Assembly (NCBI GenBank): GCA_021030915.1
Contig: JAGEMR010000106.1
Location: forward strand, 1-64,000
Length of the DNA: 64,000 nt
Reading direction: 5' to 3'
Source: Astrothelium macrocarpum
Taxonomy: Eukaryota > Ascomycota > Dothideomycetes > Trypetheliales > Trypetheliaceae
The translations under genes and the position numbers were made by a program. Below are positions 33,495 through 41,558 of this stretch, one piece after another. The notes below the pieces were generated by a model. It made no database searches. It was not told where the DNA came from and was given only the letters and a program-made list of their open reading frames with translations. The number at the start of each line of letters is the position of its first letter. The stretch's first letter is position 1.

Positions 33495-34007
33495 ATGTCA
33501 TCCTCGCGCATTTTGAGAGCCCTTCCAGCATGGCGTACCGCCATCCGCCAGCCCGCCATGCCTCGCGCCTTGATGTCCACTCACGTAAAAGTCGCGACCA
33601 CTTCAGCTATGGTTAAGAAGGGCTCTGTATGTAGCTCGGATCATGCGGACCCCATGAAAAGACTGACGGAGAGTACAGAAAGCCATCCCGTCCTTCACCT
33701 CCCACAAGCCAGAAGTACCGAGATGGGGACAACTCCCTCCTATGGCTCAAGTACGTAACACTTTGTGGCACTTTAATCATCAAACACTCCTCTCGTTCCA
33801 GGCATTGATTTTTACTAACGAGTCAATCATTAGTCTGGCATGCTTCCTCTCTACGCCGCCATGCCTCAGCTTGTTCCCTTCTACTTCGTCAACGAGAGTC
33901 TCACTGCCTTTATCGCTCTACCGATTTTGATCTACTTTTTATCCAAGTATACTCTACCACAAACCGTCCGACGATTTATGGCCCGGCTCTTCATCAGCAA
34001 ATTATAA
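33495..34007 (+). CDS. Nuclear-encoded mitochondrial ATP synthase subunit 8
   Basis: Subunit 8 (A6L) is a small inner-membrane protein of the F0 sector linking the stator to the proton channel. Exons 33495-33626, 33679-33750 and 33834-34007 give 125 residues. The last 48 residues start MPQLVPFYFVNESL and continue with one helix (LTAFIALPILIYFLSKY), then a basic tail ending RRFMARLFISKL; this is the complete length and order of a fungal mitochondrial ATP8. In front stands a 77-residue presequence, rich in Arg, Ala and Ser and lacking acids for its first 60 residues (SSSRILRALPAWRTAIRQP), as expected for matrix import. Introns have consensus GTATGT and GTACGT donors. ATP8 is encoded in mitochondrial DNA in most fungi, so this looks like an expressed relocated gene. 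The helix contains a proline and is only moderately hydrophobic, which would ease import. Confidence 0.85.
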
Positions 34008-34203
34008 GCCGCGTTGTCCAGGAAAGACAGAAGCCAACGGACGGAGACAATGTCTATATAGATGTCTTGCGGAGTGAAGAATTGATCTAAATTATCTGTT
34101 CTTCTATCCATCCGTCCCATCAGTATGAAAAGCCCGTCCGTGAAAAAGAGTGTGCCGCTCCATATATGTGGGTGTATATGTACAGGCCTACGGTCCTCAC
34201 ATC

Positions 34204-35470
34204 TTACAAAAGCTGATCTTCATCCACATTCTCCCCTCTCCGTCTCGCAAGCCAGATCCGTCCGCTTTCGTACACCCCCAAATACAGCCCACTTCCCAAC
34301 ATTGTCCACACACTTCGCAGCGCTCCTCCTCTAAAAAGGCCCTTCACTCCATTCTCCCGTACTACCTCCCGCGTTATCTCCCAACTACTCTTCTTTTTCC
34401 ATACGTCTCCTCCTGTCCCTCCCAACGCATCCCTCAACCCCTCCTTTCCCGCCTTCAGACCCTCCTTTGCCCGATCCGCTAGCAATTTGTTCCCATTGCC
34501 TCCCTTCCTCTCCTGCGCTTTCCGCGCTCGCGCCACCTCCTCCGCCTTCCGTGCTCCTTCTTCTCCAGCCGCAAGCATCACCCGCGTCTTCACCACATCT
34601 ATAGGCGTTGTGATCCACGCTGCCACACTGCCCGCCAACCCCGCCGATACAGCTGTAATAGTGCCATGTTCGAGTAGGGAGAGCGCTGCTTGGCTTCCTC
34701 CAGTCCCCCCTTCTCTGTTACTATGGGTAGACATGTCGTCGTGCCGAAGCCTTGCACGTGCGTGACGTGCAGTGAGGCGCTTCTTCAAGTGTTCGAAGAG
34801 TGGAAACTGCAGCGCCGTAAATGGTAGGTTGCGAGAGGCGAGCGCAGTATAGCCGCGCCAGAGGGACAGAGGACTACTTTTGAAGCGGACGAGTGTTTGC
34901 AAAGTTGCCGAGCGAGAGGCGCTGGGTGAAGAAGATGGTTGGGAATTGATCATTTGGGCATTTTGCTTGATGACTTCAGCAGGGGTGAGGATCGCGCAAG
35001 ACACGAGTTCGGCGATGGATGATGAGGTAGCATGGATGAGGGGTTGGGGGAGGAGAGGGTTGCCCTGAGTGGAGGAGTTGCGGTTTGTCAGGATGGATTT
35101 GGAGGCTTCATATGTGGTGAAGAATGCTCCTGCTTGACATCTCTTTAGTCAATGCTTCAAGTTGCAGTTCTGAATTAGTGGATATACATGAAGGGAGAGT
35201 CGCGATTATGACACTGCCCACGCCTTGATATAGACCACGAAACAGCGCGCCCCGATTAACAGTATTTGTTGCGGCATTGGTGTAGAGACGTTTGTAGTCC
35301 GGAGACTGTAATCGAGTTTTTAGAGTATCAAGAGGATATACCAAGAGATCAACCGTGAATGCTGCGACTGCACCGGCCTAAAGGGAGAGTTAGAGTTGAC
35401 CATCAATAAGTATAGAGTTTCGAGAAGACATACTTACGACCCAAATATCGGTGTTGGTGTTGCCGGACAT
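34204..35470 (-). CDS. Mitochondrial carrier, S-adenosylmethionine transporter type
   Basis: Exchanger of the inner mitochondrial membrane (SLC25 family). Exons 35470-35438 (33 nt), 35377-35188 and 35132-34204, 383 residues. Three carrier signatures are visible: VYPLDTLKTRLQ (repeat 1), LTPAEVIKQNAQ (repeat 2) and TTPIDVVKTRVM (repeat 3). The PAEVIKQ form of repeat 2 is typical of the SAM carrier (Pet8/Sam5, human SLC25A26), which imports SAM for mitochondrial methylation. The protein is about 100 residues longer than yeast Pet8 because of a charged insertion before the fifth helix (HDDMSTHSNREGG) and another of about 60 residues after the third signature (EEGARKAEEVARARKAQERK onward). Final helix GALRSVWTMLGSGLYLGVYE is intact. 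SAM specificity is likely but not proven. Confidence 0.85.
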
Positions 35471-37043
35471 TGAATTTAAGGATTACTTCCTCGAATCTCG
35501 ACTATCATCGAAGACCGATCATGGACGCTAGTGCTTAGACCACATGCGCAGAAGTCCACCCATCTCCAACTTCATTTCTACTACCTCTTTTCTCTTGGCT
35601 GTTCTTTGACAAATCTCCATAGAGAATGCTGTCCATGGCCCAATCTGGTGCCTTCTTCCAGTCATCATAAGCCTGTCACCTTCACCGTATTTATGGCTTG
35701 GGTTTCTGACGCTACCAATAAGTACATCGTCAATAAACTTTGTCCAATATGTCTGACTTTGTCATGTCTTCTTCATCCTTTTCTATCAGGTTCCTGTTCC
35801 TGGTACATCTTCTAATTGAAGCTTGATTGTGCTGATTTATCCAAATGCTGGCCTCCATTCAACCAGCATCAACTCTGAACACTTACATATTCCAAAATAC
35901 CTGCCCTTCAGCCAGATGTGTTCAAAATCAATAGGACATATGATAGACTCAAAAAGGCAGTTCCCTACAACCAAGATCTAATTCATCTACGTGTAGCAAA
36001 CGGAAATCAATCTGGTGGCGCTCGTATCTGTGCTTGGTTTGCTTTAACAACCACTATTTAACCCGTCGAGGCCACCAGCTTTGATCGTCCATATAAAGAT
36101 GATGGAAAATTGACAATCTCCAAGACAGTACTGCTCTGCTACACAACAGGTAATAACGGCTGACGCTTGGAAACAGCAAAATCCCATGTGACGCATTGAT
36201 CGAGCGCCACAAAATGAGTTTAATCACATATTAACATTTTGGAAGAAGTCCCTCGGAAGCAGATTATTTCCTCACTCTATTATATTACTGATTTGTGTAT
36301 AAATGTCTCCCTCGCAAACCAGAGCCCCAATAGCGAAGTGAATGCCCTTAAAACCGTGAACATTCTAACGCTTTTTGGTGCGGACCTCTAACTTCAGGTG
36401 TCAAATTGCCGTTGATTCTACGAGCCGCATTCACGGGTAATAATAGATTCGTTCATGCCATATCGAAGAGAGAGGGGAAAAAGGGGGAGAACAATAATGA
36501 AATCGGTCAACTTTGGGCTGTAGAGTTCTTTACCCTTACTGAGTACAACGGTTTTTCAGTTTTTCTTCAAGCCACGGAATAGAAATCCTTGATAATCCAC
36601 AGCTGAACGGCCGGGTTTGCGTTCGTAAAATTACCTACAGGTATGTGTTCAAGGTCTGTGTGATACGTCCTTGTAACGCACCCCAGTATGCCGGATGGAA
36701 TCGAGATGACTTCTTTACCGTATAACTGATGCTTAAGTATTTCTCATGTCGCATTTTCAAGACCTCTTCAAAGAGTTGTAGCTCAGGCCTCGTATTGCTG
36801 GCTGCTGACCGATGACCCAGACGGAGTTTGACACGAAAACGGTTCGGTACAAACATCATGAGGCCCTAGATATCTGGGCTGGATGCCTTCGCAGTTCACC
36901 ACCATCCAAGTTTGACACATAAGATAGTGGACTTCGAACAACAATGCTGAAGGTGGGTCGTGGTGTGTATGGATGGTGTAGTCGAGGCGAATGCCGTTCT
37001 CAAGCCTATCGTGGCTAGATGTCCTGATGAAGGCAAGATTCGC
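35471..37043. other. Intergenic, no gene seen
   Basis: 1.6 kb of moderately AT-rich DNA. Frames of 60-94 codons on either strand have no recognisable features. It includes the promoter of the carrier gene at its left end and the 3' side of the HNH-like gene at its right end. Confidence 0.45.
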
Positions 37044-37832
37044 TTAGAAGTCTATTTCTCGAAGCTCCAACTCCATCTTGTATCTGTTTTCCGTTGGATG
37101 CAATCGAAATGCTAGGTGGAATCCATCAAATGCTCTTTGAAATATAGCATTCAGGCTGATTAAATTCCGCTCACAGTGTCGGTTGTCCCCGCCACATGTA
37201 TGCCATACCGACTTCCAGATTGTCTGAGGCACTACAATCGCCAAGAAAAGCCAGAACCAAAGCCGTTCTGGTTCTGCAACCGCGACCGGATCTTTGATGA
37301 TATGTGCCATCTCTGGACTCGTCATTTCCGTGAAGGGACATCTGGGTATTGCGGAACAAGAATCTCTGGTGTTGATGATTCCTTTGGCTTGATTCTCGGA
37401 AATACCCTCCGAAGTGAAGTATATTGGGATCGGCTCGAACAGGTATTCTGCGACAAATCTGTGTACTTTCATGTATATGCATGTCGCTGACCCCCGAGGA
37501 CCGTGAGGAGGTCTGGGTCCTGGCACTTTGCCGGTTGCATGTTTAGCTTGTTTCATTACTTGAATCAAGCAGTCTGCTAACTCGTAGTCTTTGCTCTTGG
37601 CAATGCTATGAACAAGACCCTTGAATAGCTTGCAGGCATGATCGCAGTCGACTTGTAAGCTTAGTAGAACGTCCAGCTCGTAAGCAGTCTTCTCTGTAAT
37701 CTTGTTTGGGTGCTCGCTTCTTAGCCGATCGATTTGTGCGCGACATTGTTTTCTCGCTTCGCCAACGTTGGTATTGCTGTCTTCGGGAAATTTTCGAAAA
37801 GGCTCGAGCCGAATTGTTGATGGATCCGCCAT
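37044..37832 (-). CDS. HNH-like domain protein (fungal type), possibly inactive
   Basis: Intronless, 262 residues, ATG start. The N-terminal half is helical and without known domain (RKQCRAQIDRLRSEHPNKITEKTAYELD). The C-terminal half resembles fungal HNH_2 (PF13391) proteins: NTRDSCSAIPRCPFTE, then PEMAHIIKDP carrying the first histidine, a tryptophan-rich middle (RLWFWLFLAIV, TIWKSVW), NLISLNAIFQRAFDG with the asparagine, and HLAFRLHP. In active relatives a histidine is expected where this protein has Phe-Gln in the sequence after the asparagine, so catalysis is doubtful. These proteins are lineage-specific, variable and numerous in Pezizomycotina; their role is unknown. The end is shorter than in relatives, so truncation is possible. 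Confidence 0.55.
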   Translation of the reverse strand: MADPSTIRLEPFRKFPEDSNTNVGEARKQCRAQIDRLRSEHPNKITEKTAYELDVLLSLQVDCDHACKLFKGLVHSIAKSKDYELADCLIQVMKQAKHATGKVPGPRPPHGPRGSATCIYMKVHRFVAEYLFEPIPIYFTSEGISENQAKGIINTRDSCSAIPRCPFTEMTSPEMAHIIKDPVAVAEPERLWFWLFLAIVVPQTIWKSVWHTCGGDNRHCERNLISLNAIFQRAFDGFHLAFRLHPTENRYKMELELREIDF

Positions 37833-38325
37833 AGCTTCAAATGTCTATCTTTTGGGATATCGTGGGAATAGCAAATGATCAAAGTGAGTTGATAATGTTG
37901 AGATCGGCAAAGTGCTTAACTGACGGTATTTGATAGAGAGCTTCGAGTGTCTGGTTGGAGCAGTCTCGAAGTCCACGTAAACCAGCAACAGTGAATGCAG
38001 TTGTGAGGTATCTTTACTTTCGCATCCAGTCGCGGTGACTCATGATGTATGTTCATTCACCTCAGGGGATATGGCCTGTATCACCTCTGTCACACACGTC
38101 TGTGAGGATGTTGGGATTTTGTGTGTGTGACTCAGTGTCGTGATCAACTTTTACCTTCGTTTACTTCTCCCTCGACCTACTACCCTTTTTTTCTTCGTAC
38201 AATTCCCACAAACCTCACAGATAAATGGTCCGTAAATTGAATATGTATCGCTCTGCTCGAAATTTCCATGCTAATCATCGGTAAAGGCGGCTGGAGACTT
38301 AGATTCGCCTGAATGGCGCGCTCTC
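37833..38325. promoter_or_regulatory. Divergent promoter, HNH-like / PHD protein
   Basis: About 490 bp between divergent genes. A short upstream ATG frame (38313 onwards) overlaps the PHD gene start in another frame and might act as an upstream ORF. A possible non-coding or coding first exon near 38,226 (ATGGTCCGTAAATTG) cannot be excluded. Confidence 0.35.
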
Positions 38326-40440
38326 ATGAACCAGAGCAAGCGGCAATACGAGCTTCAGCCAGTACAAAGAAAAGATGACAAAAAGGGTCGAGTACCTCTC
38401 TTCGATTCTGCTCCAAAAGGTCATGCAGCCGAACCTCCTAAGCGGAAGCGACGAAGTCATCAACCCAAAGTCGATGCAACGCAGTCGGTTAGAAGCGGCG
38501 ATGCTTCCCCAGTTAATCATGACCACGAGTCATTCGAGGGCCGGTCCGTACCGTTATCTCATCATGTTAGATCTGATTCCGTAGACATCAACAGCTGCTC
38601 CAGTCTAAACTGCCTTCAGCGCAAGAACGAAGTCATTACGGAAAGTAGGGCTGTATCGGTCGAGACTGGATTAACCACGTACCACGAGGGAATCGATTCT
38701 GTGGATACTGGCCATGTAGACAACGAAGGTCCTTCTGGTTCTCCATGTAACGATGTCAAGGCCACCTTCTATATCACAAGACCAACTCCTGAACCCAGTA
38801 CACCGGTTGCGCGATCTGGTGAGGTATCGGATTCCGATTTGCTTCCGATGTCCGTGGACTGTGGCATCGACAAGAGCGGCACACAGATTGCTACACCCAG
38901 CTCCAAAGACGATGACTGTATCATTTCGAATAGAGATGATAGGGGTCTCTCTTCAGAAAATCAATCCAATCTTGAGATAAGAAAGCGACATCCATCACCA
39001 GTACCCGATAATTCTGATCCTGACTCAAAACGTAGACGAAGCCATACGTCCACAGAAAATGGGCTTTTCATTCGTAATTCAGATCCAATGGAGGACCTGC
39101 AACCAGCAGGCGAAGACTTACCTGGGGATAGCAATCCTCACAGCGCGAACATACGCGACGTATCTCAGCAGATGATTCCTAAAATGGACCCCAAAGACCC
39201 ACTCTTCTTCGAGAAGTATCACAACTGGGCCGAATCGCGCAAATGCGCTGTAGCAGAAGCTGCCAACGCCAGACAGGGCCAGTTAGGGCAATCTGGAGAT
39301 GACGGTTCCAAATACAAAATCAATAAGCACCTACAGAAAAACTACTCTTGTCTAGCTTTTTGTGGTCGTCCCGATGAAGAAGAATTAATGATCACCTGCG
39401 AGACAGCGGGACATGAAAATCGCTGGTACCATCTCAGCTGCGTCAACCTTGAAGAGGAACCGGGCGAGGAGGAGTTGTGGTTCTGTCCTGACTGCACAAA
39501 CAACACTGCTCGAAATTCAGCCAAGCATCCTGTATTCAGCCGTCACACAACGAGCGCCATCCGACCTGGTGTTAATACATTCAAAGAAGACCAAGAATCT
39601 TTCAGGGACATCAAAGAGCGCGGTCTACGATCCTGGACCGCCCCGTGGAGTATAGAAGAAGAACAATGCGTCATCAACATCATAGAAAGCGTCATTGATG
39701 AGCACGAAGCAAAGTATCCTCCTACCGCAACTGCCCGTCCTGCACGCGACGCACGTAAAGACAAGGATTCCGCTCGGATTGCTCCCGACGCAAGCTCGCG
39801 CCCCAAAATCACCGGCCGCTTTCGCAACCTCGACGCCCTCTTCACACACATTAGCGACGAACTGTGGAATGAATACGGCTTTGAGCGCAGTCGCTCCTCT
39901 ATTCGCTCTCGCTGGGATGGCGTATCTGGGCTGCGCAGCCGCTGTGAAGCCGCTGCAGCTGCCGAAGAGCGCGCACAGGTGCGTAGAGAGAAGGCTGCCG
40001 CCGAAGCCGCCGCCAGAGGAGTACCAGTAACGGCTGTCCTTGGTACGACAGGAAGTGCGGGGGGCGTCAAGCTTGGTGGTTCGATCCCGCAAGGGAACGC
40101 GCCCGAGTTTCGATCAATACGGGGAATCAAGGACGTGGATCGCAGGATGAAGCAGACGCTGGAGAGCAAAGGACTGAGGGGATCGGGCCCGGGGCAGTGT
40201 CGAGAGAGGAAGAAGATTGGATCCTGGGGAAGGAATTGGGTTGGACAGGATGATAGAGGGGTTGCGGGAAAGGGGCAAAGGAGGGGAGGGGAAAGCGCAC
40301 GTGGAAATAGGCAGAGAGGGGTGACGAGGGTTGTGGAAGACGATGAGGAGGAAAGCGAGATGGACATTGAGATTGACACGGATGATGACGACGACGATGA
40401 TGTGGACATCAAATCTGAAGACATGGAGGATGATGAATAG
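38326..40440 (+). CDS. PHD-finger and SANT/Myb-like chromatin protein
   Basis: Intronless, 704 residues. Residues 1-330 are disordered, Ser- and Asp-rich with basic KRKRRSHQPK and KRRRSH patches that look like nuclear signals. A PHD zinc finger follows (about residues 343-389): C-x3-C in YSCLAFCGRP, EELMITCE, WYHLSCVNL and WFCPDC, giving the C4HC3 ligand pattern that binds methylated or unmodified histone H3 tails. Next is a tryptophan-containing helical segment, WTAPWSIEEEQCVINII, with LDALFTHISDELWNEYGFERSRSSIRSRWDG, resembling a SANT/Myb-type DNA- or histone-binding fold. The tail has an alanine-rich helix, Gly/Arg-rich stretches and an acidic Asp/Glu run at the end. A role in chromatin-based regulation is inferred. 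No single known orthologue could be named. Confidence 0.8.
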   Translation: MNQSKRQYELQPVQRKDDKKGRVPLFDSAPKGHAAEPPKRKRRSHQPKVDATQSVRSGDASPVNHDHESFEGRSVPLSHHVRSDSVDINSCSSLNCLQRKNEVITESRAVSVETGLTTYHEGIDSVDTGHVDNEGPSGSPCNDVKATFYITRPTPEPSTPVARSGEVSDSDLLPMSVDCGIDKSGTQIATPSSKDDDCIISNRDDRGLSSENQSNLEIRKRHPSPVPDNSDPDSKRRRSHTSTENGLFIRNSDPMEDLQPAGEDLPGDSNPHSANIRDVSQQMIPKMDPKDPLFFEKYHNWAESRKCAVAEAANARQGQLGQSGDDGSKYKINKHLQKNYSCLAFCGRPDEEELMITCETAGHENRWYHLSCVNLEEEPGEEELWFCPDCTNNTARNSAKHPVFSRHTTSAIRPGVNTFKEDQESFRDIKERGLRSWTAPWSIEEEQCVINIIESVIDEHEAKYPPTATARPARDARKDKDSARIAPDASSRPKITGRFRNLDALFTHISDELWNEYGFERSRSSIRSRWDGVSGLRSRCEAAAAAEERAQVRREKAAAEAAARGVPVTAVLGTTGSAGGVKLGGSIPQGNAPEFRSIRGIKDVDRRMKQTLESKGLRGSGPGQCRERKKIGSWGRNWVGQDDRGVAGKGQRRGGESARGNRQRGVTRVVEDDEEESEMDIEIDTDDDDDDDVDIKSEDMEDDE

Positions 40441-40938
40441 AGCGTTGAAGACATCGACGAAGGGGCAAACGAAGATGATATATCCGGGGAATCCCCAGTT
40501 GTCTTTTTTTTTCCACGGCGAGTGGGCTCCAATACTTCTAGCATGTTTCTCTTGAGTGGTGCGTAATGAGGATGGGGGGCACCTGATGCTACTTTGTGCT
40601 TAGAACTTAGCTTGCTTTAAACAACCGAGACAAATTGAAAGAGCATTATAGAAACGATTAGTCTGCGGAATCGTTTCCAATGTAGCATGGGAAGTGGTCA
40701 GCCTTGTTGCACAGTCAAGAATAGCAATAAACAGTTACAGACGAAGAACGCTTATGTGTTGGGCTCAAGTTTCTCAATACCAATGATAGATAGAAGTATA
40801 TTATGGCTATTCATTCTAGTTTGACGCGTGCATTAACCTTACGCCAGTGCAATCTTCAGGGATTTGACCAACGCAACGGACTCCAAGTGCTCTGGAGAGC
40901 TCAGCACCCGTGATTCGGTTTGTAATAGAGAGGCTCCC
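40441..40938. other. Convergent 3' intergenic region
   Basis: About 500 bp between the PHD gene and the LysM gene, which converge. A run of nine T lies just after the PHD stop. No gene is supported. Confidence 0.4.
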
Positions 40939-41558
40939 TCATGCTTTAACACAGGCCCAGTAATCTTGCCAACCACTTGTCGCATTTCCATTCCACTCGG
41001 CGAAGTCTGCGATAGGAAAGTCATTCTCTTGTGCAAGCGAAGCAGTTGTTTTGCCTGGTGCGATGAGTTCAAACTCCTCGCAAGTACTGATAATATTTGG
41101 CATAATGGGTACAGGATCTTGTGAGATGTTGTAATGCGTGCCGTAGGGTGGTTGAATTGGGGGCGTGAACTTGTACCACGGCGTGTTGATACAGATTGGA
41201 ACGTATGCCTGGAGGTAGCAACCAAGGCCCATGGATGGGTTCCATCGGTAGAATTGCGAGACAGTGAAATTATTGAATTTCTCCGCGATGAGAAGGCAGG
41301 TGTCGTTTGGTTGCACTAGGTAGAATGCGCTGCAGTCTGAGGGTCGAACAGTGCACGCGCATCCGGCATCGACTGAGCAGTACTCAGTGCCTGAGAAATG
41401 TCGGTCAGAAGATGAAAAGTACGTTAATTGGACGGATTCTTACAATTGTTCTGCCGAGGAATGAGGCTATTAGTTTCGAGTTCAGCAGCAGGAAAAGGGG
41501 AGCATGTCGCTGTTGCCACAAGAGCGGTGATAATGAGGGCGCTGAATCTGGAAAACAT
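40939..41558 (-). CDS. Secreted LysM-domain protein (LysM effector type)
   Basis: Two exons, 41558-41444 and 41390-40939, 188 residues; the junction restores RQNNCTEYCSVDAGCACTV. A signal peptide MFSRFSALIITALVATATCS is followed by a short propeptide-like segment (LETNSLIPR, Kex2-like end is not dibasic). The first LysM module is CSAFYLVQPNDTCLLIAEKFN...FYRWNPSMG...CYLQAYVPIC, with the typical Asn-Pro turn. The second is TCEEFELIAPGKTTASLAQENDFPIADFAEWNG...YWACVKA. Eight or more cysteines suggest disulfide stabilisation. Such small proteins bind chitin or its fragments in the cell wall or host apoplast; whether this one shields chitin from host immunity is unknown. Isolated in a gene-poor area, typical of effector-like genes. 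Confidence 0.85.

Noticed and set aside
33834..34007. ATP8-like segment as a recent mitochondrial DNA insertion
   Set aside because: Surrounding DNA has nuclear base composition, the segment is preceded by a presequence and spliceosomal introns, and codon use is not AT-biased.
39543..40544. 333-codon minus-strand ORF opposite the PHD gene
   Set aside because: Ser-rich reverse reading of acidic and basic low-complexity codons; the plus-strand frame has the PHD cysteines.
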